Assembly (NCBI GenBank): GCA_947626265.1
Contig: CANQRM010000022.1
Span: 1-49,954, forward strand
Direction: 5' to 3'
From: an uncultured Oscillospiraceae bacterium
GTDB lineage: Bacteria > Bacillota > Clostridia > Oscillospirales > Oscillospiraceae
Length of the DNA: 49,954 nucleotides
Position 1 is the stretch's first letter, and the number at the start of each line of letters is the position of its first letter. Shown piece by piece: positions 7,327 through 15,774 of the stretch. The notes under the pieces are model-generated. The model worked only from the letters and a program-made list of their open reading frames with translations. It was not told the origin of the DNA and searched no databases. Position numbers and translations under genes: made by a program.

Positions 7327-8712
7327 ATGGACGAGATGAAAAAGACCCTGCTCTATGAACCCAAAAACGGCTACGACCGGCTGGACGCCGCCGAGCGCAT
7401 GGCCCTGGAGGACTACTGCCGGGGCTATATGGACTACCTCTCTGCCGCCCGCACCGAGCGGGAGGCGGTGGCGGAGGCCGTGAAGCTGGCGGAGAAGGCG
7501 GGCTTTACGGATGTGGAGAGCCTCACTGGGCCCATCCGGCCGGGGCAGAAGGTATATTGGAGCAACCGGGGCAAGGCCCTGCTGCTGGCGGTGGGGGGCA
7601 AAAAGCCCATGAGCGCCGGGTTCGTGGTGGAGGCGGCCCATGTGGACGCGCCCCGGCTGGACTTAAAGCAGCTGCCTTTGTTTGAGGACACGGAGCTTGG
7701 GTATCTGCGCACCCACTACTACGGCGGCATCAAGAAATACCAGTGGACGGCCATCCCCTTGGAGATACACGGCGTGGCAGCCCTGAAGGACGGCTCCACC
7801 GTGGAGATCGTCATCGGCCGGGACCCGGCGGACCCACAGTTTGTCATCACGGACCTGCTGCCCCACCTGGCCCAGGACCAGATGCAAAAGACCCTGGCCA
7901 AGGGCGTGGAGGGGGAGAAGCTCTGCATCCTGGCGGGCAGCGTGCCCTATGCCGGGGAGGGCGACGGCCGGGTGAAGCTGGCGGTCATGAGCCTTCTCAA
8001 TGACCGGTACGGCATCACGGAGGAGGACCTGATCTCCGCCGAGCTGGAGGCGGTGCCCGCCTTCGAGGTGCGGGAGCTGGGCCTGGACAGGAGCCTCATC
8101 GGCGGCTACGGCCAGGACGACCGGGTCTGCGCCTACGCGGAGCTGGCGGCCATATTGGAGACGGAGAACCCCGAGCGCACCGCGGTGTGCATCCTGGCGG
8201 ACAAGGAGGAGATAGGCTCCTACGGCGTCACCGGCATGACCAGTCAGGCCTTTGAGTGGTTCGTGGAAAAGCTCTGCGGCGGCACATGCACCCTCCAGGA
8301 GAGCTTCGCCCACAGCTTCTGCGTCTCTGCGGACGTGACGGCGGCGCTGGACCCCATGTATCCCGAGGTAAGCGAAAAGCAGAACGCTGCCCGCCTCAAC
8401 TACGGCGTGGGCTTTTGCAAATTCACCGGCTCCCGGGGCAAATCCGGGGCCAGCGACGCCTCCGCCGAGCTGGTGGGCTATCTGCGTCGCCTCTGCGACG
8501 AGGGAGGCGTGGCCTGGCAGATGTGCGAGCTGGGCAAGGTGGACCAGGGCGGCGGCGGCACCGTGGCGCTGGACATGGCCATGCGCAACATCGACACCAT
8601 CGACGCGGGCGTGCCGGTGCTCAGTATGCACTCTCCCTTTGAGACCACGGCCAAGTTCGACTGCTACATGACCTATAAGTGCATGAAGGCGGCCTATAAT
8701 GCCAGGGGCTGA
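7327..8712 (+). CDS. M18 family metallo-aminopeptidase
   Basis: 461 residues, the usual size for the bacterial aspartyl/leucyl aminopeptidase 1 (M18) group. It removes N-terminal residues from peptides in the cytoplasm using two zinc ions. Likely metal ligands and catalytic residues are visible in order: His in EAAHVDAPRLD, Asp in GYGQDDRVCAY, Glu-Glu in LADKEEIGSYG, Asp in CVSADVTAALD and the C-terminal His in LSMHSPFETT. It begins 3 nt after the TsaC-CoaE stop and runs into the macrodomain gene, so it belongs to the same transcription unit. Substrate preference cannot be read from the sequence. Confidence 0.93.
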   Translation: MDEMKKTLLYEPKNGYDRLDAAERMALEDYCRGYMDYLSAARTEREAVAEAVKLAEKAGFTDVESLTGPIRPGQKVYWSNRGKALLLAVGGKKPMSAGFVVEAAHVDAPRLDLKQLPLFEDTELGYLRTHYYGGIKKYQWTAIPLEIHGVAALKDGSTVEIVIGRDPADPQFVITDLLPHLAQDQMQKTLAKGVEGEKLCILAGSVPYAGEGDGRVKLAVMSLLNDRYGITEEDLISAELEAVPAFEVRELGLDRSLIGGYGQDDRVCAYAELAAILETENPERTAVCILADKEEIGSYGVTGMTSQAFEWFVEKLCGGTCTLQESFAHSFCVSADVTAALDPMYPEVSEKQNAARLNYGVGFCKFTGSRGKSGASDASAELVGYLRRLCDEGGVAWQMCELGKVDQGGGGTVALDMAMRNIDTIDAGVPVLSMHSPFETTAKFDCYMTYKCMKAAYNARG

Positions 8713-8713
8713 C

Positions 8714-9493
8714 ATGACCCAGGCGGAACGCCGGCGGTTCCTCATCGACAGGCTTCTGGCGGAGGGCTCTCCCTATGGGACCGGGACGGTGCCCGGGGAC
8801 CCGGGGGAGCAGCGGCGGCTTTTGCGGGGGCTCATGAACGTGCGTCGGCCTGCCCCCATCGGGGAGGACTTTCTCGCGGTGCAGGATGAGTATCTGCGGG
8901 CCGAGACCGCCGCCAAGGGCGTCACCGACGCGGATACGCTGCCCGAAGCGGAGCCGGGCATATGCCTGTGGCAGGGGGACATCACCGCCCTCAGGTGCGG
9001 CGCCATCGTGAACGCCGCCAACTCCGGCATGACGGGCTGCTACGTCCCCGGCCACAACTGCATCGATAACTGCATCCACACCTTCGCCGGTATCCAACTG
9101 CGGCTGGAATGCGCCCGCATTATGGAAAAACAGGGCTATCCCGAGCCCACGGGCACCGCCAAGATCACGCCGGGGTACGCTCTGCCCTGCGATTGGGTGC
9201 TGCACACGGTGGGACCCATCATCGAGGGGGCCGTGACGGGGGAGGACGAGCGGCTTTTGGCAAGCTGCTACCGGTCCTGCCTGGACCTGGCGGCAGAGAA
9301 AAATGTGCAAAGCGTGGCGTTCTGCTGCATCTCCACGGGGGTGTTCCGCTTCCCCAAGGCCCACGCCGCCCGGGTGGCGGTGGACACGGTCCGGGCCTGG
9401 CGGCGGGAGCACAGGTCCGACATCAAAGTGATATTCGTGGTCCACGGAGGGGAGAACTATGCCATCTACCGGGAACTGCTCAGAACCACTTGA
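8714..9493 (+). CDS. zinc-dependent macrodomain protein-ADP-ribose hydrolase
   Basis: About 259 residues. An N-terminal helical segment (MTQAERRRFLIDRLLAE) precedes a macrodomain with WQGDITALRCGAIVNAANSG. The segment MTGCYVPGHNCIDNCIHTF carries the Cys/His pattern of the zinc-containing Zn-Macro (SpyMacroD-like) subgroup. These enzymes remove ADP-ribose from proteins. The next gene, overlapping by 35 nt, is a class M sirtuin; such pairs act as writer (SirTM) and eraser (macrodomain) of protein ADP-ribosylation. The ATG at 8714 lies directly after the M18 stop and gives the usual N-terminus; an in-frame ATG at 8699 would add five residues. Confidence 0.93.
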   Translation: MTQAERRRFLIDRLLAEGSPYGTGTVPGDPGEQRRLLRGLMNVRRPAPIGEDFLAVQDEYLRAETAAKGVTDADTLPEAEPGICLWQGDITALRCGAIVNAANSGMTGCYVPGHNCIDNCIHTFAGIQLRLECARIMEKQGYPEPTGTAKITPGYALPCDWVLHTVGPIIEGAVTGEDERLLASCYRSCLDLAAEKNVQSVAFCCISTGVFRFPKAHAARVAVDTVRAWRREHRSDIKVIFVVHGGENYAIYRELLRTT

Positions 9494-10304
9494 GCGGCTG
9501 AAAGAGGCCCTGGACGGGGCCGAAGCGGTCATTGTGGGCGCGGGAGCGGGCCTTTCCACGGCGGCGGGCTTCGGGTACGGCGGCCGCCGGTTCGAAAAGT
9601 ACTTTTCCGACTTTGCCGCGAAATACGGCATCCGGGACATGTATTCCGGCGGGTTCTATCCCTTTGAGACGCCCGAGGAATACTGGGCCTGGTGGAGCCG
9701 CCACATATGGGTGAACCGGTACGTGGACCCGCCCCTGCCGGTATATGAAAAACTGCTGGACTTGGTGGGGAAGAAAGACTACTTCGTTATCACCACCAAC
9801 GTGGACCACTGCTTCCAGAAGGCGGGGTTCGACAAGGCGCGGCTTTTCTATACCCAGGGGGACTATGGCCTTTTTCAGTGCTCCCAGCCCTGCCGGCAGG
9901 AGACATACGACAACGCCGATATCATCCGGCGGATGGTGGAGGAGCAGGAAAATATGCGCGTGCCAACGGAATTGCTGCCCCGGTGCCCCCGGTGCGGCCG
10001 GCCCATGACCGTGAACCTGCGGGCGGATGACAAATTCGTGGAGGACACAGGCTGGCACGCCGCCGCCCGGCGGTACGCCGCGTTCCTGGAAGCCCATGAA
10101 CATGGAAAGGTCCTCTACTGGGAGCTGGGCGTGGGGTACAACACCCCCGGCATCATCAAGTACCCCTTCTGGCAGATGACCGCGGAGAACCCCGAGGCCA
10201 CATACGCCTGCATGAACCGGAGCAATGCCGTTGCCCCGAAGGGGATACAGCCCCGGAGCATATGCATCCCCGGGGATATATGGGCCAACCTGTCCCGGCT
10301 CTGA
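9459..10304 (+). CDS. class M sirtuin (SirTM), predicted protein ADP-ribosyltransferase
   Basis: 281 residues. The NAD-binding core shows VIVGAGAGLSTAAGF and ITTNVDHCFQKAGFD (Asn 114 and Asp 116 region). The place of the usual sirtuin catalytic His is Gln 133 in YTQGDYGLFQC, the hallmark of SirTM enzymes that ADP-ribosylate rather than deacetylate. Two cysteine pairs (CSQPC and CPRC) form the zinc site. In Staphylococcus and Streptococcus SirTM modifies a lipoylated GcvH-like protein encoded nearby; no GcvH-L or lipoate ligase gene is present here, so the target is unknown. GGAGGGG lies in the end of the macrodomain gene. A strong terminator ends the unit. Confidence 0.92.
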   Translation: MPSTGNCSEPLERLKEALDGAEAVIVGAGAGLSTAAGFGYGGRRFEKYFSDFAAKYGIRDMYSGGFYPFETPEEYWAWWSRHIWVNRYVDPPLPVYEKLLDLVGKKDYFVITTNVDHCFQKAGFDKARLFYTQGDYGLFQCSQPCRQETYDNADIIRRMVEEQENMRVPTELLPRCPRCGRPMTVNLRADDKFVEDTGWHAAARRYAAFLEAHEHGKVLYWELGVGYNTPGIIKYPFWQMTAENPEATYACMNRSNAVAPKGIQPRSICIPGDIWANLSRL

Positions 10305-10321
10305 ACATAATAATGTACACG

Positions 10322-10351
10322 CGCCCCGGCGGAATGCCGGGGCGTTTTCTT
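10322..10351 (+). terminator. intrinsic terminator after the SirTM operon
   Basis: A perfect 9-bp stem (CGCCCCGGC 10322-10330 with 10336-10344) and a 5-nt loop are followed by TTTTCTT. Confidence 0.92.
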
Positions 10352-10370
10352 GTTCAAAAGCGAAATCCAA

Positions 10371-10546
10371 GAATATTCATTATTGAGTGAATAGACGAAA
10401 GAGTCGCGATATTCACTAAAAATGAAATATTCACAAATATGGCAGGATAACCGGTGAAATTATGCATAAATACAGAAGTTTGATAGTGGTGATTCTTTGT
10501 GTGAATTGGAAATAATATGCGAAAACTACGAATATAATTCATTTTT
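10371..10546 (+). promoter_or_regulatory. cluster of ARG-box-like palindromes upstream of binding protein 1
   Basis: This AT-rich stretch is unlike the flanks and carries several near-palindromes of the ArgR/AhrC type: GAATATTC (10371-10378), TGAAATATTCA (10423-10433), a TGAAATTATGCATAA segment (about 10455-10469) and GAATATAATTC (10530-10540), the last immediately upstream of the -35 box. The arginine repressor of Firmicutes binds TGAAT-AT-rich-ATTCA motifs. A homologous array precedes the second binding-protein gene. Regulation by an arginine-type repressor is an inference from motif form, number and the cargo of the operon. Confidence 0.6.
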
Positions 10547-10549
10547 GGA

Positions 10550-10579
10550 TTGACAAAGAGCATGGAGAGGGGCTATACT
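10550..10579 (+). promoter_or_regulatory. promoter of amino-acid binding protein 1
   Basis: TTGACA (10550-10555), 18 nt, TATACT (10574-10579). A short hairpin (CGGTC/GACCG, 10587-10602) lies at the predicted extreme 5' end of the transcript and is conserved in the paralogous promoter at 11793. Confidence 0.85.
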
Positions 10580-10650
10580 GACGCCACGGTCGGTGATGAC
10601 CGGACAAATCTTTTGATAGAAAAACTTTTTTGCGCGAGGAGACAATTACC

Positions 10651-11529
10651 ATGAAGAAGATACTTGCTTTCGTGATGGCTGTTATGATGCTGGCCGCTCT
10701 GGCCGTGCCCGCCATGGCCTCGGAGGATGTGCTGACTGTGGCCCTGAGCCCGGACTTCGCCCCGCTGGAGTTCGTGGATACCTCCAAATCCGGCCAGGAC
10801 CAGTATGTGGGCTTCGACGTGTCCCTGGCCAAGTTCATCGCCCAGGAGATGGGCAAGGAACTGGTCATCAAGCCCATGAGCTTTGACGCCTGCCAGGCCG
10901 CCGTGCAGACCGGCGCGGTAGACATGTCCATCTCCGGCTATCACTACACCGAGGAGCGGGCGGCCAACTTCAACCTGTCCGATAACTACTACACCGGCGA
11001 CGGCGCCACCGGCCAGGTGATCATCACCCTGAAGGAGCACGAGGGCGAGTGGACCACGGCCGAGGATTTCGCGGACCTGACCGTGGGCGCTCAGTCCGCC
11101 TCCCTGCAGCTGCAGCTGTGCCAGACGAAGCTGCCCGAGGGCGTGAATATCAAACAGTTCTCCGACATCGGCACTGCCGTGGAGGCTCTGCGTAACGGCA
11201 ACATCGATGCTCTTGCTCTGGCGGAGGAGAACAGCGTGGCCGTTCTGGCCAACAATGACGCCCTGGCCCTGACCGGCTTCATGTTCGAGATCGACGAGAG
11301 CCAGGAGGCCAACCTCCTGATCATGCAGAAGGGTGCGGACGAACTGACCGAGCAGGTCAACGCCATCCTGGCCAAGGCGCTGGAGGAGGGCCTGTATGAG
11401 CAGTGGGCCGCCGAGGCCAATGAGCTGGCCGGCGTCGAGACCGCCGAGGACGTGTCCTATGACGACGAGGGCAACGCCATCGTGGCCGAGGAGGAGGCCC
11501 CCGCCGAGGCGGAGGAAGCCGCTGAATAA
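10651..11529 (+). CDS. amino-acid ABC transporter substrate-binding protein (copy 1)
   Basis: 292 residues, family 3 extracellular solute-binding fold (polar amino acids, GlnH/ArtJ-like). A Sec signal peptide (MKKILAFVMAVMMLAALAVP then AMA-SE) is followed by TVALSPDFAPLEFVDTSK, VGFDVSLAKFIAQEMGKEL and PMSFDACQAAVQTGAVDMSI. There is no lipobox cysteine, unusual for a Gram-positive binding protein. The protein ends in a very acidic Glu/Ala tail after YDDEGNAI. AGGAG precedes the ATG at 10651; an in-frame ATG 21 nt upstream is less likely. It is nearly a duplicate of the next gene. A terminator follows, so this copy may be transcribed alone. The ligand is probably an amino acid such as arginine, judging by the operator sites. 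Confidence 0.92.
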   Translation: MKKILAFVMAVMMLAALAVPAMASEDVLTVALSPDFAPLEFVDTSKSGQDQYVGFDVSLAKFIAQEMGKELVIKPMSFDACQAAVQTGAVDMSISGYHYTEERAANFNLSDNYYTGDGATGQVIITLKEHEGEWTTAEDFADLTVGAQSASLQLQLCQTKLPEGVNIKQFSDIGTAVEALRNGNIDALALAEENSVAVLANNDALALTGFMFEIDESQEANLLIMQKGADELTEQVNAILAKALEEGLYEQWAAEANELAGVETAEDVSYDDEGNAIVAEEEAPAEAEEAAE

Positions 11530-11546
11530 ACCACCGCCACTTTCAG

Positions 11547-11578
11547 GCGCACGGCCGGATCTTCGGCCGTGCGCTTTT
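11547..11578 (+). terminator. intrinsic terminator after binding protein 1
   Basis: Perfect 11-bp stem (11547-11557 with 11564-11574), 6-nt loop, then TTTT. Confidence 0.9.
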
Positions 11579-11611
11579 CCCTATAACGCGTTCGTGTGGG
11601 AGATGTATTCG

Positions 11612-11784
11612 TGAATATTCATTTTTGAATGAATAGGCGGGAAGCCATGAATATTCACACTAAAATGAATTATTCATAGATATGACCGTAAAATTGGTGA
11701 AAATGTGCATAAATACAGAGGCGCGTTAGGGGTGATTCTTTGTGCGGATGGGAAAATATATGCAAAATATGCGAATAAAATTCA
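11612..11784 (+). promoter_or_regulatory. cluster of ARG-box-like palindromes upstream of binding protein 2
   Basis: Perfect or near-perfect palindromes TGAATATTCA (11612-11621 and again 11648-11657), TGAATTATTCA (11666-11676) and GAATAAAATTC (11773-11783) precede the promoter. The last touches the -35 region exactly as in copy 1. The whole block is homologous to 10371-10546, including a shared GTGCATAAATACAGA-type segment, so the regulatory region was duplicated together with the gene. Confidence 0.65.
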
Positions 11785-11792
11785 TTTTTGGG

Positions 11793-11822
11793 TTGACAGG
11801 GAGAGGCGCAAGGGGCTATACT
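11793..11822 (+). promoter_or_regulatory. promoter of amino-acid binding protein 2 and the ABC operon
   Basis: TTGACA (11793-11798), 18 nt, TATACT (11817-11822), identical in form to the copy 1 promoter. A 5'-end hairpin ACGGTC/GACCGT (11829-11846) follows. Confidence 0.85.
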
Positions 11823-11885
11823 GACGCCACGGTCGGTCATGACCGTTAAATCGAAAAACTTTTTTTCAGCGAGGAGACATTTACC

Positions 11886-12767
11886 ATGAAGAAGATGCTT
11901 GCTTTTGTGATGGCCGTCATGATGCTGGCCGCCTTGGCTGTGCCCGCCATGGCCTCTGAGAAGACGGAGCTGACCGTGGCCCTGAGCCCGGACTTCGCTC
12001 CCATGGAGTTCGTGGACACCTCCAAGTCCGGTCAGGACCAGTACGTTGGCTTCGACGTGTCCCTGGCCAAGTACATCGCAGAGGAGATGGGCCTGGAGCT
12101 GGCCATCAAGCCCATGAGCTTTGACGCCTGCCAGGCCGCCGTGCAGACCGGCGCGGTGGATATGTCCATCTCCGGCTATACCTACACCGAGGAGCGGGCC
12201 GAGAACTTCAACCTGTCCGACTACTACTACACCGGCGGCGACGCCACCGGCCAGACCATCATCACCCTGAAGGAGAACGAGGGCGCCTGGACCGCCGCCG
12301 AGGACTTCGCGGACCTGACCGTGGGCGCGCAGATCGCCTCCCTGCAGATGAACCTGTGCAACAGCCAGCTGCCCGAGGGCACTACCATCAAGACCTTCAC
12401 CGACATCGGCACCGCCGTGGAGGCCCTGCGTAACGGCAACATCGACGCGCTGGCCGTGTCCGAGGACAACGCCAACGCCATCCTGGCCAACAACGACGCC
12501 CTGGCCCTGACCGGATTCATGTTCGAGATCGACGAGGCCCAGGAGGCCAACCTCATCCTTATGAAGAAGGGTGCGGACGAGATGACCGAGCAGGTCAACG
12601 CCATCCTGGCGAAGGCCCAGGAAGCGGGTCTCTATACGGAGTGGATCGCCGAGGCCAACGAGCTGGCCGGCATCGAGACCGCCGAGGACGTTTCCTACGA
12701 CGACGAGGGCAACGCCATCGAGGCCGAGGAGGAAGCTCCCGCCGAGGCGGAGGAAGCCGCCGAATAA
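11886..12767 (+). CDS. amino-acid ABC transporter substrate-binding protein (copy 2)
   Basis: 293 residues and collinear over its whole length with copy 1. It has the same signal peptide, the same core motifs (LSPDFAPMEFVDTSK, PMSFDACQAAVQTGAVDMSI) and the same acidic tail ending EAPAEAEEAAE. Differences cluster in the middle (LQMNLCNSQLPEGTTIKTF versus LQLQLCQTKLPEGVNIKQF), suggesting shifted ligand preference or affinity. It too lacks a lipobox cysteine. GAGGAG lies upstream of the ATG. The permease and ATPase follow beyond an internal terminator, so both binding proteins probably dock on the same permease. Confidence 0.93.
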   Translation: MKKMLAFVMAVMMLAALAVPAMASEKTELTVALSPDFAPMEFVDTSKSGQDQYVGFDVSLAKYIAEEMGLELAIKPMSFDACQAAVQTGAVDMSISGYTYTEERAENFNLSDYYYTGGDATGQTIITLKENEGAWTAAEDFADLTVGAQIASLQMNLCNSQLPEGTTIKTFTDIGTAVEALRNGNIDALAVSEDNANAILANNDALALTGFMFEIDEAQEANLILMKKGADEMTEQVNAILAKAQEAGLYTEWIAEANELAGIETAEDVSYDDEGNAIEAEEEAPAEAEEAAE

Positions 12768-12784
12768 ACCGCCGGTTTTTTCAA

Positions 12785-12817
12785 GCGCATGGCCGGACTG
12801 ACCGGCCATGCGCTTTT
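12785..12817 (+). terminator. internal terminator between binding protein 2 and permease
   Basis: Perfect 12-bp stem (12785-12796 with 12802-12813), 5-nt loop, TTTT. Because the downstream permease has no promoter of its own that I can see, partial read-through would give more binding protein than permease. Confidence 0.85.
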
Positions 12818-12854
12818 CCCTGGAACGACGCCCGCACAGAGGGAGGATACATCC

Positions 12855-13529
12855 TTGACTGAGTACTTCAACAACATCGTAAAGATCCTGCAAAACTACT
12901 GGCAGGTCTTTTTCCTGACCGGCGTGAGCATCACGCTGCTGCTGTCCCTGGTGACCGTGGCCGCCGGGTCGGTGCTGGGCACATTTCTCTGCCTGGGCCG
13001 CATGGCGAAGTTCAAGCCCCTGAACTGGGTGGTCATCGCCATCGTGGAGGTGGTCCGGGGCACGCCCCTGCTGCTGCAGCTGTACATAGGCTATTTCCTG
13101 GTGCCCAAGCTGCTGCCCTTCTCCATCCCTGACATCGTGAGCGTGGGCGCGGCGCTGGTGATAAACTCCGCCTGCTACGTCTCCGAGGTGTTCCGCTCCG
13201 GCATCCAGGCGGTGGACCGGGGCCAGACCGAGGCGGCCCGGAGCCTGGGCATGTCCGGCGGCCAGACCATGCGGAAGATCGTCCTGCCCCAGGCCATCAA
13301 GAACATCCTGCCCGCCCTGGGCAATGAGTTCGTCACCATCATCAAGGAGACATCCCTGGCCTCTACCTTCTTTGTGGGAGACCTGATGACCTCCTACCTG
13401 ATCGTCAAGGGCAACACCTACCTCACCATGGAATGCCTGATGATCGTGGGCGCGACCTATTTCGTGCTGACATTCGTGCTGAGCAAGCTGCTGGGCGTGT
13501 TCGAGAGGAGGCTGAAGGCCAGTGATTAA
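12855..13529 (+). CDS. amino-acid ABC transporter permease (HisM/GlnP-like)
   Basis: 224 residues with about five membrane segments. The cytoplasmic EAA loop that contacts the ATPase is [20 protein letters not shown] followed by [15 protein letters not shown], and [13 protein letters not shown] is typical of polar amino-acid permeases. The start is taken as the TTG at 12855, with GGGAGG 8 nt upstream; an ATG at 12789 lies inside the preceding terminator stem and is not credible. The end overlaps the ATPase gene by 8 nt. It probably works as a homodimer since there is only one permease gene. Confidence 0.92.
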   Translation: MTEYFNNIVKILQNYWQVFFLTGVSITLLLSLVTVAAGSVLGTFLCLGRMAKFKPLNWVVIAIVEVVRGTPLLLQLYIGYFLVPKLLPFSIPDIVSVGAALVINSACYVSEVFRSGIQAVDRGQTEAARSLGMSGGQTMRKIVLPQAIKNILPALGNEFVTIIKETSLASTFFVGDLMTSYLIVKGNTYLTMECLMIVGATYFVLTFVLSKLLGVFERRLKASD

Positions 13530-14262
13530 GACCGAGAATCTCCATAAGAGCTTTCAGATCAAGGGCCAGCCGCCCCTTCACGTGCTCAAGGGCGTGAGCG
13601 AGCATGTGGATAAGGGCGAGGTGGTGTCCATCATCGGCCCCTCCGGCGGCGGCAAGAGCACTTTCCTGCGGTGCCTGAACCTGCTGGAAAAGCCGGAGGA
13701 GGGGAAGATATTCTTCGAGGGCGTGGAGATCACCAACGCTAAGGTGGACATCAACGTCCACCGGCAGAAGATGGGCATGGTGTTCCAGCACTTCAACGTG
13801 TTCCCCCATCTGTCCGTGAAGGAGAATATCACCATCGCCCCCACCATGGTGAAGAAGATGGACCAAAAGCTCGCCGACGAGAAGGCCATGGACCTCTTGA
13901 ATCGGGTGGGTCTGGCCGACAAGGCTTCGGAGCACCCCAGCCGCCTTTCCGGCGGCCAGAAGCAGCGCCTCGCCATCGTCCGGGCCCTGGCCATGGAGCC
14001 GGACGTGATGCTCTTCGACGAGCCCACCTCCGCCCTGGACCCGGAGATGGTGGGGGAGGTGCTGGAGGTCATCAAGGGCCTGGTGAAGACGGGCATGACC
14101 TCCGTCATCGTCACCCATGAGATGGGCTTTGCCCGGGAGGTGTCCGACCGGGTGCTCTTCATGGACGGGGGCGTCATCGCCGAGAGCGGCAAGCCCGAGG
14201 ACGTGTTCCAGCATCCCCAGAACCCCCGGACGAAGGAATTTCTGAGCAAGGTGCTCTATTAA
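13522..14262 (+). CDS. amino-acid ABC transporter ATP-binding protein (GlnQ/HisP-like)
   Basis: 246 residues. Walker A is GPSGGGKST, the ABC signature [17 protein letters not shown], Walker [13 protein letters not shown], and the switch histidine is in VTHEMGFA. It powers the importer formed with the upstream permease and the two binding proteins. Start is GTG at 13522, inside the end of the permease gene, with GAGGAGG upstream. The length and the [15 protein letters not shown] segment match the polar amino-acid transport family. Confidence 0.96.
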   Translation: MIKTENLHKSFQIKGQPPLHVLKGVSEHVDKGEVVSIIGPSGGGKSTFLRCLNLLEKPEEGKIFFEGVEITNAKVDINVHRQKMGMVFQHFNVFPHLSVKENITIAPTMVKKMDQKLADEKAMDLLNRVGLADKASEHPSRLSGGQKQRLAIVRALAMEPDVMLFDEPTSALDPEMVGEVLEVIKGLVKTGMTSVIVTHEMGFAREVSDRVLFMDGGVIAESGKPEDVFQHPQNPRTKEFLSKVLY

Positions 14263-14270
14263 AAATATGC

Positions 14271-14296
14271 AAGGCCGCCTTTTCAGGCGGCCTTTG
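14271..14296 (+). terminator. terminator after the amino-acid ABC operon
   Basis: 9-bp stem AAGGCCGCC (14271-14279) with its complement (14286-14294); the T tail is short, so efficiency may be modest and some read-through into the amidohydrolase gene is possible. Confidence 0.7.
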
Positions 14297-14313
14297 TACC
14301 AAAGGAGACAGCC

Positions 14314-15768
14314 ATGGATATAAAGGAGATGAAAAAGGCCATCGGGGCCTATGTGGACGCCCACGCTCAGGAGTATATAGACCTGGCCAACAGCATATGG
14401 GAGTACGCGGAGCTGTCCCTGAAGGAATATAAGTCCGCGGCGCTGTTCACGGAGCTTTTGAAAAAGGAGGGCTTCACCGTCCGGGAGAACCTCTGCGGCA
14501 TCGCCACCGCCTTCAGCGGAAGTTTTGGCTCCGGCGCGCCCCACATCGGCATTCTGGGCGAGTTCGACGCCCTGTCCGGCCTGAGCCAGAAGGCGGGAGC
14601 GCTGGAGCGGGAGGAGCTTGTGAAAAACGGCTCCGGCCACGGCTGCGGTCATAACCTGCTGGGAGCGGGCTCCTTCGCGGCGGCCTGCGCCGTGAAGGAC
14701 TTTCTGCAAAAGACGGGCCTGCCCGGCACCGTGACCTTCTACGGCTGCCCCGGGGAGGAGGGCGGCGCCTCCAAGGCCTATATGGCCCGGGACGGCCTCT
14801 GGAAGGAGCTGGACTGCGCGCTGAGCTGGCACCCCGGCGACACCAACGAGCTCATGACCGGCACCAACAACTCCTGCACCCAGGTGCTGTATAAATTCAA
14901 GGGCGTGGCCGCCCATGCCGCCTCGAACCCCTATGAAGGCCGGTCCGCCCTGGACGCGGTGGAGCTGATGAACGTGGGGGTGCAGTACCTGCGGGAGCAC
15001 ATGCCGCCCCAGGGGCGCATCCACTATGCCATGGTGGACGGCGGCGGCCTTTCCCCCAACGTGGTCCAGCCCCACGCCTCGGTGCTGTATATGGTCCGGT
15101 CTCAGCGGGTGAAGGACACGCTGGAGCTGCAGCGGCGGGTGGACCTGATCGCCCAGGGAGCCGCCATGATGACCGAGACCACCTATGAGCGCATATTCGT
15201 GGACGGCACGGCGGACCTTCTGCCCAACACGGCGCTGGAAAAGGTGCTGCACGACAATATGCTGGCCACGGCCCTGCCCGCCTACACCAAGGAGGAGTGG
15301 GCCTTCGCCGAGGACCTTAAAAAGACCTTCCCGCCCACGGACGAGCTGCCCGGGGACGCGCCCAAGTGGTCGGAGGAGATCAAAGCCTTCGTGAAGGAGA
15401 CGACGGAGAACGGCGAGCGCGCCATCAACGACTTCGTCATGCCTTTTCTCTCCAGCAACGAGTTCGCCCCCGGCTCCACAGACGTGGGGGACGTGAGCTG
15501 GCTCACGCCTACGGCGGAGATCACCGCGGCCACCTGGCCCTCCGGCTCGCCGGGCCACTCCTGGCAGAACGTGTCCTGCGGGGCCACGTCGGTAGCGGAC
15601 AAGGGCATGCTCTACGCCGCCAAGGTCCTGGCCGGGGCGGCGGCGGACCTGTTCGCCGATACGAGCCTCATTGACGGGGCCAAGGCGGAGTTCGCCAAAC
15701 GCACCGAGGGCGGCGGCTATGTGTGTCCCATCCCTGCGGACGCGGTCCCCTATGTGATAGAGGAATGA
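14314..15768 (+). CDS. M20 family amidohydrolase, AbgB-like
   Basis: 484 residues, the length of p-aminobenzoyl-glutamate hydrolase subunit B-type peptidases. Metal-site motifs are visible: IGILGEFDALSGLSQ, GHGCGHNLLGAGS, YGCPGEEGGASK and the dimerisation/His loop GVAAHAASNPYEGRSALDAVE, with GSPGHSW near the C-terminus. The family hydrolyses amide bonds of aminoacyl or folate-breakdown conjugates in the cytoplasm. It follows an amino-acid importer after a weak terminator, so it may process an imported conjugate. No AbgA partner is adjacent. AAGGAGA precedes the ATG. Exact substrate is not determinable. Confidence 0.87.
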   Translation: MDIKEMKKAIGAYVDAHAQEYIDLANSIWEYAELSLKEYKSAALFTELLKKEGFTVRENLCGIATAFSGSFGSGAPHIGILGEFDALSGLSQKAGALEREELVKNGSGHGCGHNLLGAGSFAAACAVKDFLQKTGLPGTVTFYGCPGEEGGASKAYMARDGLWKELDCALSWHPGDTNELMTGTNNSCTQVLYKFKGVAAHAASNPYEGRSALDAVELMNVGVQYLREHMPPQGRIHYAMVDGGGLSPNVVQPHASVLYMVRSQRVKDTLELQRRVDLIAQGAAMMTETTYERIFVDGTADLLPNTALEKVLHDNMLATALPAYTKEEWAFAEDLKKTFPPTDELPGDAPKWSEEIKAFVKETTENGERAINDFVMPFLSSNEFAPGSTDVGDVSWLTPTAEITAATWPSGSPGHSWQNVSCGATSVADKGMLYAAKVLAGAAADLFADTSLIDGAKAEFAKRTEGGGYVCPIPADAVPYVIEE

Positions 15769-15774
15769 TGATGA

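Noticed and set aside
12789-12854. Earlier ATG start for the amino-acid permease
   Set aside because: The ATG lies inside the terminator stem and lacks a ribosome binding site, whereas TTG 12855 has GGGAGG at proper distance.
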